DNA of 64,000 bases from Loxodes magnus (Eukaryota; Ciliophora; Karyorelictea; Loxodida; Loxodidae). Made by a program: the position numbers and the translations under genes. The DNA is taken from positions 1 to 64,000 of the forward strand of contig CAMPDV010002822.1 of the NCBI GenBank assembly GCA_946699065.1, in the 5' to 3' direction. A model generated the notes under the pieces. It made no database searches. It saw only the letters and a program-made list of their open reading frames with translations, and was not told where the DNA came from. Positions within the stretch are counted from its first letter, which is position 1. Every line of letters starts with the position of its first letter. This document shows positions 38,901 to 50,867 of the stretch, one piece after another.

Positions 38901-39037
38901 CACATAGAATTCATAAAATTCAAGGATATGATAAAATACTTGTCCTCAAGCAAGGTAGAGTTACCTTATTTGATACACCTAAAAACGTGATAGGAAATTT
39001 AGAAGAGGAAAGTTTGGAAATACAAGGAAGCAAATGA
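35911..39037 (+). CDS. ABC transporter, ABCC (MRP) type; C-terminal half clear
   Basis: ATG at 35911 starts MNETQQQQEINTPNKKK, followed by a WSKSNPF stretch like the start of ciliate ABCC proteins. The middle is hard to read and I cannot place the first nucleotide-binding domain. The C-terminal half is clear: GKIEYRNVQLDYIPQLSNIL, a Walker A region around RTGS-GKSSIF with a missing G in the run at 38365-38366, [20 protein letters not shown], signature SVGERQLICIG, Walker B ILVMDEATASI and the H-loop TIAHRIHKI. It ends GSK-TGA at 39035-39037. These proteins export organic anions and conjugates across membranes using ATP. A 19 nt intron is removed at 38766-38784. In the signature helix a TGA stands where Arg is usual. 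Two or more one-base shifts are present. Confidence 0.65.
38766..38784 (+). other. 19-nt intron in the ABC transporter gene
   Basis: GTAATTTATTATATTTCAG begins GTAA and ends TTTCAG. Removing it joins ALLS to CSKILVMDEATASI in frame, exactly as the conserved ABC Walker B region demands. Keeping it shifts the frame away from the motif. Length 19 is not a multiple of three. Confidence 0.75.
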
Positions 39038-40728
39038 ATTTATATATAAAATTAAAATTTATGCTTATATAAATAAAGAATTTGCATAGACTAAAGAACA
39101 GTACTATTATTAATAACTTTTTATTAATTTAACAAAAATCTTTCAACGCTTATAAACGATGATTACTCTGTTTAGTATTTTTTTAATTTCAACAAATAAT
39201 AGATCTTTACAATTAGGTGAATAAAATGATAAAAAAGAAAAACGTAAGGATTTAAATACCTGATTTAGAATACATCTCAGTAAAATGAAAGCTTTTATAA
39301 AGAAAAGAAAATTTAGTTAATAAACTTAGAAATATATTGCTGCAGCAAGAGAAATAAATTAAAATTTAATTGCGCTTTACTTAGAAAAAAATGTAGAAAG
39401 AGAAATAAAGCAGCATTTTAAAACTTTAGCAATCTATTTTTCTTAAAGAAAAATGTTATAATTATACTAAGTTCTACATTAAAAATAAATCTCATAAAGG
39501 AAAATAGATAAACTTTATATCCTATAAAATATTAGATTTTTAAATAGATGGTTATAATGATATTTTATATTTCTCTCTATTAAAGCAAAATATAAAAGCA
39601 TAACAAATATGAACCTTATAGCTACTAGCTCTATTATAAGAAATAAATAAAAACTTGCTAATTTTAAATTTAGATGCTAATATTTTTATTTATTTCCAGT
39701 TATTTAATTTATAGTTATTTTCTTCTTGCTTCAAGTTCTGTATAATTGATAGTGACTTTAGTAATTATTAAATTTAGTAGGATGCAAAATTATAGAAAGA
39801 AGACTTAAAGTATTAATAAATAAATACTTAAGTGCTTTAATAATAAATTATCTATATAATTAAGCTAATATTGCTCAAATCAAATGCTAAACCTTTAATA
39901 AGGCACTCAATACATTTATTTACTTTACTGAGGAAAGATAAATCTAACTCCTACTGTCTTCATAAATCTAACTTTGAACTATGAACTTAAAATTTAGCCA
40001 ATTAAAAATAAATTATCAATCATACTTTAAAGCAAAAGAAAGGTGTATACTTGCTCTGCTTAACTAAGTTATTTCTTAATTAATAAAAATCTTTTAATTT
40101 AGACTTTTTAATTTTCTTCTTTAGTAAAAGAAATATAGTATTAATGCTTAAGAAAGCTGCTATTAAATTATAAAGCATTTCTATATTTAGAAGTTAATAT
40201 TAAAGCATTGCCAATAAATCTTAAGCTGATAATTAATTTCCCTTAAAATATATCTCTCTTTATACAAATTCTAGATAACTTAAGAAATTAATTATTAATT
40301 AAATAAAAATTAGTTCTACCAAATAGAAAACTTGAAAGTGATAATATATAAAAAGATTTAATTTAGATAAATGAAAAACTAAATTACTTTAAATCATAAA
40401 GTAATAGTTATCTTAGAAAATATTTAATATGGGCTATTATATTAATATTACTTATAAACACTTCTTTTCTATTTTTACCTTCAAATCAAAAATACAAAAG
40501 CAAAATTATTTTAACTTTAAACATTAGAGTTAAAAACAGAAAAGAAATCTAGATATATCTAACTTATGTTTCATTTTTACTCAAAGAACGTTTTTTCAAA
40601 GTAATAGTCATGAGATATTTTGCAAATTTAAGTAAAAAGCATGCTATAAATAATTTTACATACCTAAGACTTTAAATTCTTTATATTTAAAATTTTAACA
40701 TAACATAACATAATTTATTAAAGTGACT
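39038..40728. other. AT-rich spacer, no recognised gene
   Basis: No frame on either strand gives a convincing protein with the reassigned code. No repeats or RNA genes seen. Confidence 0.4.
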
Positions 40729-41346
40729 TCACTTTTATTTGGTTTACCACTAATTAGTTTAGGAGTTTTAGGATGTAAATGAATCGTTCAGGTCTTCTTA
40801 AAAGATTGCTTCTTCTATTGCATATCGTGTTGTACAGATTTAACCTTTCTTGATCTTAGGAATTTTTCTTCAATCTCAATTAGGTCCCAACATCTTCCTT
40901 GTCCTTCTTTTTTGAGCATTTACTATATCCAATAGTAATTAATCTCCACCGAATAATTTTTTCTTGTAAAGTCTTCCTTCTGGAGAACAGTATAATTTTG
41001 TCATATTATTTCATATTTTTCAATTATTAGATTCTTGCTTCTTCTGAAAATACCAGCATCTTCTAAAAATGTGTCCAATCTTTTAACAATAAAAACATCT
41101 TGTTTTATAATATTTCGAGTTATGTCCTATTTTTAAGCATTTTTAGCATTTTTGGAATTTTTAAAAATTGACAATTTTTTTCCGATCCGAAAAAGAATTT
41201 AAATTTTGTTCTTCTATTATTATAGGACCATTATTAAGATTAGAATTGTATGGTTTATTAATTTCTACTATTTTTTGCTCCGTTTTTCCAGTTTTTAATT
41301 ACCTTGCACCATCAAGGTTTTAATGCTTATTTCCGTTTTTAACCAT
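40729..41346 (-). CDS. gag-like protein with two CCHC knuckles, uninterrupted frame
   Basis: ATG at 41346 (minus) to TGA at 40731-40729, 205 codons with no frame correction. Two tandem knuckles: CQKCLKIGHNSKYY (last Cys replaced by Tyr) and CFYCQKIGHIFRRC (CX2CX4HX4C). They are followed by LYCSPEGRLYKKKLFGGD, DIVNAQKRRTRK, PNWDWRKIPKIKKG and a Gln-rich end (TNQWQTKQK). Four internal TGA codons fall in NNWKIWNN and NWDW, and the DW-KIP Trp is also TGA in the homologue at the window start. This is the cleanest example of TGA as both Trp and stop in one gene. CCHC proteins of this form are usually retroelement Gag or cellular proteins derived from it. No polymerase is adjacent. Confidence 0.7.
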
Positions 41347-41349
41347 TAA

Positions 41350-43175
41350 TTTTGTTTTATAATTATTGTACAGTAAAAGTTAGAGAATCTAATGGTTAAA
41401 TAAAGTCTAGAAGTGATTGTTGGATTTTTTTTCCCCGCTTCTAGGGAGTATATTTCGATTAGAGAGTTTGATGGTTAGATTTGGTGTTAGTTTTTGGTAG
41501 ATGATTTCTTATAATTTTATATATATAAATTATATATTAGAATATCAAAGTTAGACTGTTATACTTGTTTGAAAAGTAAAATAAATGAAATAATTTAATC
41601 TTCTTTACGAGTTTATTTAGGAATAGCAATAAGATATAGTATTTAAGAATATTAACTAAAATATTAGTTTTAAGCATAAAAATAAAATTAAAATTAGTAT
41701 AGCCAAGTATTAGGAAATAAAGCATGATAAATAGGTAAGTTAAATTAATAAATCTATTGCATCAAAAAGATGATTTGGCAATAAAAGCATTTGTAATTTC
41801 TAAGAACTATACACATATTTTAAATTAGTGTTATTGAATATTTGATTTATGCATCTAAAATTGAGTTAATTTATGGTATAATAGTAATTTAGTTTAAATA
41901 ATATAATTAGAGCCAAGAAAATGAAAGTTTATAGTGAAATTGCAAGGATAGACTGAATAATATATGAAAGGCACTTATAATAATAAAATAATTAGTTTAG
42001 GTAAATAGTACATAAAGGAAATAATAATTGAATATCATAAGGTAAAGTGTTACAACGAATAGCTATTTATAGATTTGTTTTAATATCTATTAGTATATGC
42101 TAAATAAAGTTAAAATTATAAAGTATTTACTTATAAATTTAAGAGTTACTAAAATAATAATATCAAGGTTAAGTCCCTTATGCTATCTAAGCATATAAAT
42201 AAATATAAAATTCTTTAGTAAACTAGTTTTCATTAATAATTAATTTATCTAATATTAAATAAAAAGTAGACATACAGTTAGCTGTTTAAGGATTATTAAA
42301 ACTTAAATTCAAAAAGCTTAAGAGAAATAAATGCTATATTAAATAGAATTAAGAGCATATACAAAATTAAAACTATTATACCATATAATAAAAATATTAT
42401 TTCAGAATTCTCACTATCTAAACATTTTTATATGACCAAGTGCAAAAATATTATTTACAACTTTTAGATGGTTAAAAGAAATATAATGAGCAATGTGTGT
42501 ATTAAATAAAATTAAAATAATAACTAAACTAATAATAAAACTTAACTAATTTTAGGGGTAAAATTCATTTTATTATAAGTGACTACTCTGGATGAAAATC
42601 TATTTAAATAACTATTTATTATTATTTTAAAGTTAAAATTATTATGATCTAGTTAATATAGTATCTCTATTGAAGGATATAAGCAAGTCTTTAATGGTCA
42701 TTAATTAACTTAAATTATTATAAAATAAAGATAAATTAAATTAAATTAATTAAATATCCTGGATATATAAGAGCAAGCAGTTATTAACTATAAGAGTAAA
42801 ATAACTAATTTATTATCATTTAAGAGAAAATCAAGTTTATTAATGTTTCACTTTATTTGCTTATATACTTCTTAAGCTTTACATTTTTTCATTTTTTACT
42901 ATTATCAAAATTGGAATTTAAGAGAACCCGCTATTTGAATGCAATGGAATCTATGATTGGAAAAAATAGTTATCTAAATTAAAAAAATCTAAATATTTAA
43001 AAAATTTATAGAAGAGTGAACTAAATTTAGAATTAAGTGCTAAAATAATTTTATTAAGACCTTAATCAATAAAACTAAATTATAGAAGCTAATAAAGCAT
43101 AGCAAGTAGACTAGATTGTTAATCTAATCTAATAATTAATATAATTTAAATTGAAATCTAGAAACTTAAACAAAG
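41350..43175. other. AT-rich spacer, no recognised gene
   Basis: Contains short similar blocks near 41380-41400 and 41455-41480 (TAGAGA-TC/TTTGATGGTTA). Otherwise I see no coding, RNA or repeat signal. Confidence 0.35.
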
Positions 43176-43930
43176 ATGATTAGTCTTAAAGTTTATATCA
43201 GTCTTTTATCTTAACCTTCTAGAGCTATATTAGCAGTTCTAAAATTAGCAAAATTCCTTATGAAGTTGAATTTCCTCTTTTAGATAAAGGATAATATTTC
43301 CTCTTAATTTTTAAAATTAAATCAACTGGCTTAAGTACCAGTACTTGAGATAGGGATTTTTTGATAACTGAAAGTTAAACAATTTTGATGTGAAATTTAA
43401 AAATAAAATTATAAAATAACTCTATCCTAGAGATTTAATAGAAGGAGCTAAAGTAGATTAGCTACTATATTGATATCATACTAATCTAAGATTATCAGCA
43501 ATTTTAACTATTATTTTCTACTCTTTTTATACCTAAATTAGAGAAAAAGTCCATTAGTTAGGAAGAAAGAAGTGCTAAGCTTATAGATCAATTATTAAAA
43601 AGTAAATAGAAATTTTTACTAGGAAACTAAATTACATTGGCAGATATTGTTTTTGAGTGAAATTTTTATAAATAAAATTACTAAATTTAAGTGACTAAAA
43701 TTTATAATTTGGATTTTAAAAATAAACTTCAGATAGATTTAAAGAGTAAATGCTTGAATTTATGAAGATAAAAGAATTATAAGAAAAGTCATTAAATTCT
43801 ATAGTAACTTCTGGAAAAAGGAAAGATTAATTAGTTACAAGCAAGTCATGAAGATTAAATATTTTCTTCAGAATATTCCTTTATTAAAAGTAAAATATCT
43901 GAATAGAATAATTAGTGCTTTTATAATAGA
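43176..43930 (+). CDS. glutathione S-transferase, theta-like
   Basis: ATG at 43176 starts MISLKVYISLLSQPSRAILA, the theta-class N-terminal pattern in which a Ser of SQPSRA is the expected glutathione-activating residue. After a one-A shift (43250-43253) it reads IPYEVEFPLLDKG. After a second shift it reads SSQFLKLNQLAQVPVLE. After a missing G (43353-43355) it reads DFLITESQTIL, matching the KlNP-VPvL and tES motifs of the thioredoxin-like domain. The all-alpha domain has EERSAKLIDQLLKSKQKFLL and GNQITLADIVF, the conserved T-LAD capping box. GSTs conjugate glutathione to electrophiles in the cytosol. All three shifts are in homopolymers, so the gene is probably intact in life. The stop is uncertain. 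Confidence 0.65.
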
Positions 43931-44502
43931 AAGTATAGAGTAGGTTTTATTATTGTATCGATATAAAACCTTAAATTTGATTTCTTTAACTAAGTGTCTT
44001 AATTAAATTTACTAAAATGGTAAATGTTAAATTTCGAATATAGTTTAAAGAATTATTCTCTATATATAATAAATATGCTTTATATCAATTTAACTATTTA
44101 AGTTTAATACTTATATTTTAAGTTTTAGTTTCTTAATAATTTATATTTAAGAAAGATAAATATCTTGAAAAACTGGATTAATATATTAGACTTTTATAAA
44201 TCATGATACTTAGCCCTTAAATAAGCTAACGTTAGACTTTAATTAAAATTATTTTCTGAGACAATTGCTGAAAAGATTACGCTAAATTTAAATTAAAATT
44301 TTTACCTAATAAAAAAGAATAGCTTTTAAATACAAAAATTTTGGTAAGTGTTATATAGATAAGTATTACCAAACTAGATATAGTTAGCTATACATTTTAG
44401 AACTTGCAGTATTAAATCCTAAAATTAAAATATTTTTTATAATTTAATATATTATACTATTCTATGAAGTCTTTATTTAGTATAATTAACACACTTTTAA
44501 AA

Positions 44503-44566
44503 GGGCTGTTCCGGGACCTCTCCCACTCTAAGCGAGAATCATACCCCTAGACCACCTACCTTTATT
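44503..44566 (-). pseudogene. truncated tRNA-Pro-like sequence
   Basis: On the minus strand GGTCTAGGGGTATGATTCTC, a CGCTTAGAGTGGGAG stem-loop and GAGGTCCCGG match the D arm, anticodon arm and start of the T arm of eukaryotic tRNA-Pro. The anticodon loop reads TTAGAGT, giving AGA in place of the Pro anticodon AGG. The anticodon stem has a G-G mismatch. The T loop with TTCAA and the 3' acceptor strand are missing. It looks like a decayed or SINE-derived tRNA fragment. Confidence 0.55.
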
Positions 44567-44689
44567 CTATTCCTATCTACCCTTTACTTCAAAATCGCTT
44601 ACTAACTTATTCCCATCTAATTACTACCTTTTACTGTCTCTTCGCTATCCTTCCTTAAGAGACCAATCTATCATATGAAATGTTGCCTT

Positions 44690-45420
44690 AGAATAGAGTT
44701 ACATGATAACAGGTTTTAGACTAAGAAATATAGTTAAGATTAGGAATAAAAATTAGCTTTATTTAGACCTTTTAGAAGAATAGACTGGATGTGATAAATG
44801 CTTCCTTTAAAGGCTCTAAGAGAATTATGACAAACTCAATCTCTGAAGACAGGAAGAAAGTTAAGCTTTTACTTTATCAGCTTAAAGTTTGCTATTTAGT
44901 CTTAAAGAATCAATTCTAGTGCCGAAGCTAAACCAATTTAAAATTTTATCGATGATGCTAAGACTTTCGATTATATAAAAAGAGTGAATTAGAACATCAA
45001 AAGCAGAGAAGAAATTCAAGTAAATATAAAAAGTCAACTAAAAATAAGCTGAAAGCAAATCTATAAAGTTAAACTCCCTCCTTATCCATAATAATGCTAT
45101 ATAATCATCATATATCAAGCTCAAATTCAATGATATTGTGCCTATGCAAATTAGAACTCTTTAAATAGAAACTAAACAAGAGACTAGAAAGAATGTTTAA
45201 TCTTAGTAAAAACCTAATAATAAAGATATAAAATGGTAAATTCATTATTTGCTATATATAGATAAATAAAACTAACTGGTGAAATATTAGAGATATAACT
45301 TCGTAAAAAATGATTGCGATACAGAATGTAAAGTATTATGTTAGCTATGTCTAAAACGAAGAAATTGAAGAGATATAGTAGTTTAATTAAGTGGCTATAC
45401 CTAAGTTGGCTTACCACTTT
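44690..45420. other. AT-rich spacer with weak coding-like runs
   Basis: The plus strand shows short Lys/Glu/Gln-rich runs (for example KLNLWRQEESQAFTLSAQSL) that could be a coiled-coil protein. Nothing extends far enough to annotate as a gene. Confidence 0.2.
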
Positions 45421-45429
45421 ATTTATTAT

Positions 45430-46570
45430 TATTTAATTGAAAAAAACAACAATTTAGTCTACATGCTCGTTGGCTTCATCAGTTGAGGTAACTCCACATT
45501 GTCCAACCGAGATACTTGAATCGGTTCTCTTCAATTTATTATATCCTTTCTCTCCTCATTATGTACCACACGAATTATTGATTCTCAAGTAGTCTTGTCC
45601 ATTTCAGTACCATAACTAACAAGATTTACACTATGGTTAAGATGAACATTATCCATTATAAATGTCTCAAGAATGGAATGACCTATTTGAAATATCAACT
45701 GCAACTGAGACAATATGTCCATTTACTGCATTTTTCAAAGCAGCTTCATTAGAGAGAACTTCTAAAAAGTTTGCTATTCCGATAATAGTCTTGGATGAAT
45801 CATATTTGCAGCTTCCATCTTAACCAGTGTAAAGATAATCTGATTCAGTCTCTTCACTATTCTATTACCAATATTGGAAGGCAGAGTCCATCCATCCACC
45901 ATTGCATCCTTGGTTGCAAAATTAATTAGAGCAGTCAATTAGTTCTTATTCAGAGAAAGATACCAATAGTAGTTTTTATGAAGTAAGCTCCTTCCCAACT
46001 TCTATAGTACTAAAAGCATAGCAGCTTTTGAATTGGTTTTAATCTTTGACAGATGTTAAAGCTCCCTTCTATTCCCAATCAAGAGAATCAGCAACATTTT
46101 ATTCATATTAATATATGTAGTTCTATGCCCTGTTTAAGTATCCTTGTATCCAAAGCAAGTCTTTCTGAATTCTTCGTTAGTCAATTCAACGAAGTGGTTA
46201 ACGGCTAATCTTTTGATCATGTTTCTCTAGTTCTAGACTTTAATCCAGTAATAGTTGTCATGGAAAATATTGTAGCTTTGCTATATCTCTTAGAAAGAAC
46301 TATAAGTCTTGTTGGATTTCTTATCGAAGGCTTGGAATTAAATCTATGATTCTTCAGCACTTTCTTGAAACTAAAATTTTCCCATCAAAGCTCTTCCGTT
46401 ATTTTTTGCTGCAAACATTACTAAAGCGACTAAACTGTTTAGGACAGGCAATAATTTACTAATTAGCTTGGTAGAAGGCATTGAATTTATTAAATTAGGT
46501 ATTATTAATTGGCTAACTAGAAAGTAAAATAAAGTTAAGTTTAATAATCTAAGCATTAAATACACTTATT
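45430..46570 (-). pseudogene. papain-family cysteine protease, copy 1 (frame-disrupted)
   Basis: Minus strand, starting near 46565 with MYLMLRLLNLTLFYFLVSQ, a signal peptide. The prodomain follows (FQAFDKKSNKTYSSF, FHDNYYWIKVQNQ, FVELTNEEFRKTCFGY). The mature enzyme starts near LDWEQKGALTSVKDQNQ and has SCYAFST, where the Trp after the catalytic Cys is Tyr. It then has SEQELIDCS, GCNGGWMDSAFQYW and the His region LNHSVNLVSYGTE. The end reads NNSCGTQ-TGA-GEKGY: TGA stands where the family has Trp, and TGT replaces the Trp of NSW. One-base shifts and an unrelated C-terminus suggest decay. C1 proteases degrade protein in lysosome-like compartments. A paralogue in reverse orientation is at 59960-60992. 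Confidence 0.6.
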
Positions 46571-46609
46571 TATGTCTAATACTTTACTAGTTTAAGGTTT
46601 TAATCCTTT

Positions 46610-47700
46610 TAGCTTGCTTATTACTTCATTCATTTTTCATTCTTTGTTGATTACAGGGTAAAGGGTATAATCTTTTTAGTTAAAGGAAAAATTATATAGC
46701 TTTGGTATGGAAAAGAGTGTTAGATTATTCTAGAATTGATAGTGTAAATAGCAATTAAGAGGTTAGGCTAAGATATTTTTCCAGTTCAGGTAATGTGTAA
46801 GAAAGAATTTAAATGGGAAAATCCTTCTAATAGTCTGTTGTTGGTATACATCAGCATGACAATAAAGCTACAGTTATGAGATATAAGTGAATGCCTTACT
46901 CTTTTAATTTAAGCTTTTGATGGAGCAAGAAATGCGTGAATATCAAAAAGCTAAATAAAAACTTATCAATAAACACAGTCTAATTGATATAGCTACATCA
47001 GCTACTTAATTTCTTAGATTTAGCTAGAAATATTCAAGTTTCTGAACTAAGTTCAAAAGCAAAAGCATCAGCAAATTCCTAAGAAGGAACAGAAAGTGTT
47101 CAAATATTAGAGTATTAAAGAAGAAATTTCTAAGGTATAAAAGCTTAATAATTATAAGTTAGGCTGAAAGGGAAAAAAGTCTGAAAACTGGTAGTTCAAG
47201 AAAGGAGTTATTTAGTTCATGGATGTAAAATAAAGAAGATCTGTTGAGAGTTAGTAATACTGAAGGTATTTTATAAATTTTTGATATTTTACAAAGACAG
47301 GACTTGAGATTAAGAGGCTTAGTTGTAGAGTGAAGCAAGATACATTTAGTCTAAGTAAATGAATAAAATCAACCAAATAATGAAGGATAGAAAATGCAAT
47401 AACTAAGCAAAAGCTTATTTCAATATCAAGTAAAAATTAATGCTTCAAGAAGTGAAGTAAGCCTTTTTAGACTTGCTTAAGTTAGACTAAAAATAGAGAA
47501 GAGTATTAAAGAATGAAGCTCTAAGTTACTCTTAGGCTAACAAGTTAGATAGACAATTTACATCTATTAATACTAATAAATAATCCTTTATTTTCCAATT
47601 TAATGAATAAGAAGCTATATTACTCCTGCATTTTATACTCTAAAGCATAAAAAGAAAGTTAGTCAGTATTATAAATAAAAGGATTATAGTTAACTATGAA
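46610..47700 (+). CDS. hypothetical coding stretch
   Basis: One frame from about 46915 gives MEQEMREYQKAKQKLINKH and later AEREKSLKTGSSRKELFSSW, IFDILQRQDLRLRGLVVEW and FQYQVKINASRSEVSLFRLA. It has mixed composition, with several TGA codons at plausible Trp positions. Other frames are also open in places, so the assignment is tentative. No family recognised. Confidence 0.25.
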
Positions 47701-48685
47701 GGGATTAGTGAATTAATAGCTTTAGTTATTAAATAAGTTTGAGATTATATAACTATAACTAAAAGTATAAATAGATATGCTTTCTTTATTCATATCTCTA
47801 TTTAATATTTGAAGCATATTTCAAACTATTTAATCAGATAGTTATTAAAAAACCTATTAAGATTATTATTTTAGCACTAAAGACTTTTTATATATGGGCT
47901 TTCTTTTAATTTTTAGAAATAAAATAGAAGTTCTTTACTTATAATAAATCTATCTTGTTGTTTAAGAAAAATGGAAATATATTTGTGTGCCTCTCAACAC
48001 TAAGGATTATTTTAATATTAAGGATTATTTTAGGTTTAATTTTACTATCTATTAAATTTATATACTTTATTAGCTTTTAATTAAGCTTTTATTTAGTGCT
48101 TAATCATCTCTTTTACTAATCCATTCTTTTTTAAAGAAATGACGAAGCATATTAAAAAGAATAAGCTGTCTTAATTACCAAATGATATTAGCACTTATTA
48201 AATTACTTCAATTTACTTTTCTTTTTTATTTTTTCTTAGTTTTACCTTATAGTTCGTAGCTAGTCATATTTTTAAAAACAATCACAAAAGTTTATGAATT
48301 TATAGCTTAAATTGAGTAAAGATCTATGCTGCTATGAGAAAAATGTGTTTGAAGTTGCAAGATTAAGTTAATTATAATTTAAATTAAGCTTTTCTAAATC
48401 TTTATTAGTATATTCTGGAAATGTAATAATAGATGCAAAACATGTTTAAGTTACTAACTATCTATTATTTTACTTAGCTTCTAATTTTAATTCTTTCTGC
48501 TTTATTTAAACCTATCTTATTTTTCATATGCTTCAAACTTCAAATTAACTACCAATTATCTATTACTATTACCTTACATTCCCATTCATTAGATTTTCTA
48601 CCTAAACCTTTTAAATCATATTTAGAACCAAATTTCCACAAATCATCATAGATAAATCCCCATCAAGGTAATCAAATGCAAGTAT
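47701..48685. other. AT-rich DNA, no recognised gene
   Basis: Nothing convincing in any frame. If the kinase fragment that follows belongs to a full gene, its catalytic domain should lie here, but I could not find the HRD, DFG or APE motifs. Confidence 0.3.
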
Positions 48686-48689
48686 AACC

Positions 48690-49440
48690 TTTTACCATAG
48701 TAACATAGATAAGAAATTTAGTTCTTAGTGTGCCTTTATTTAGTTAAAATCCTGACTAAAGACCAACTGTAAATGAGATTCTCTGTATAACTTTAGTTAA
48801 TTCAAGAATTCCTTTCTTCTTATCTTAGAAGGAAATCCTTAAACATATCTTCTCATACTACTTTAATAATCAAACATTAATAGATCCATAAGAAATCAAT
48901 TATTACTCAGAAATCTTAAAAAACCCCTTTATAATATTAGAGCATATCTTAACACCAAACTTAACTATTCCTTAAGTTAAAGCTAATGAAAATGCTACAA
49001 AAACTGTCCTAGTTTTAGAAACTACTAACACAGAATGAGAAAACTTGAATCTTAACAAAGAAACATTTAAAATAAACTAATCTAGAATAATAAAAATTAA
49101 TTAAAGAATAGCTAGGATAATTGCATCAAAGAAGACTTTATTAAAGGAATTTAAATGCGAGATTAGAAGCAGAAAGAAAAGTAAATAGGTAGTAAAAGTT
49201 AATTATCAAGAGCCAATAATAAATTAAAATAGAAGATAAAATATAAGAATTAGGTTTAAGTCCTACAAAAGAGTATAATATAGTAAATATTGCTTAAAAT
49301 AAAAAGAAATCAAACTAGATTGAATAAGTTAAAGTCTCAAAGTAAATTAACATCCAATATTAAGAATTGGAAGGTTTAAAAAAAGTTTTTACTCTTATAA
49401 TTTCCAGGAAAAATATGAATAAATTCCTAATGAAAATTAG
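48690..49440 (+). CDS. C-terminal fragment of a protein kinase plus tail
   Basis: NPDQRPTVNEIL at 48748-48783 matches the invariant end of kinase domains (subdomain XI, with the conserved Arg). It is preceded by LFSQ and followed by IPFFLSQKEILKHIFSYYF and a Lys/Asn-rich tail. The two Gln codons in this stretch are TAG/TAA. The rest of the kinase is not readable upstream, so this is either a pseudogene fragment or a gene broken by frame errors and introns. Confidence 0.4.
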
Positions 49441-50860
49441 GAATTTTGATAAGGAGAGTAAAAAGAATGAAAAAGGAAAAATTTGTAAATTAAATATGTG
49501 TAAGTGAATATAATATTTAGTAGAAAATAATAAATAGCCAAGGATTCTTGCAAGTAGATCAAAAATAAAAAAATTATTTGTAAGCTTCTATTCAGAATTT
49601 ATTAAAGTAATGGATAAGCAACTAAAGCATTCAAAGAACTTTCTTCAATAATAGAATTATAGATTATTTTACAAAATTAAATAGCATGAATGCGATCTAA
49701 ACAATAAAATATTTAAATGACAGCCTTAATAAGAAAAAATTAATGTAGCAGTTAGAGGATAGAAGGCCAAATGAATTCTTATAAATGTTGAAAGATTTTT
49801 AAGTTTTGAAATTAAAATTAGAAGTGTATGATACCTAGTTTGTTTATTTACCTGGCATTTTAAATATTTAGTATTTTAGTTTAACTTAACTCTGGTTGCG
49901 ACTAGTTATCTACTAAATAGCCTTATGATATTCAAATAAGTTAGGTTTAATTTATTACCCAATAATTGTATGATTATGTATAGTCAAGCTAGGTATTTAT
50001 ATGTTAGATAGTTAAATAGAAATAAGCATCTGAAGGATTATATGTAAGTAAGAAATAGTGGCAGGCGTATGATTAGGATATGGCTATTATGATCAGAGTA
50101 ATTATAGTATTTTTACCTAAATGCAAATTAGCTAATGAATGAGCTTCTACATTTAATTAGATAGAAATAATGATATTAAGAGGAAAAATAAATCTTAAGA
50201 ACGGAGATAGAAATATCAACTTTAAGTAGGTAATCAGTCTTTTATTTGTTGACAGTAAGATTTTGAAGATAAAATTACTAAGAAGATAAAATGAAGAGTT
50301 AGAAATAGAGTGATAGATGATAAGTATTCACCAATAATTTTAAATCTAGAAATTAAAAGATAAACAGGAGCAAAATATCTGATAATTGCTATAAGAGTAG
50401 GTAAAAGTATAATTCTGAGATTAATGAATAGCAATAAAATAAGTACGTGAGATAAATAACTTAACTAAGTGCTTACAAAGTAAGAGATTAGGGATATTTT
50501 AGAAATTTGTTACTCAGAAACTAAACAAGCTTCCTACTCTTTTTTGAAGTGATATGATATAATAATAACTAATTTAATTAAATATAATATAGCTTAAAAG
50601 GAAGCTAGGTATATATAAAAAAATTCTAATTTTTAATATTTATTTAATTAAAATAATAAGTGATATAATCTCTTATAATAGAGATATTTTGAGTTATTAA
50701 AATGAAAATCTAAGAGATTTTACAAATCAAGCGTTACAAATAATCTATTTAAAAATAGGTTAAAAACTAAATTTAATTAAGAGTAATTATATTTAGAAAT
50801 TATAATCTGCTATTATTTATATGGAAAGCACATCCATATAATCGAATAAAATAAAATCAA
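49441..50860. other. AT-rich DNA, no recognised gene
   Basis: Short open runs on both strands only; no motif, RNA or repeat that I can support. Confidence 0.3.
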
Positions 50861-50867
50861 AAGATAA

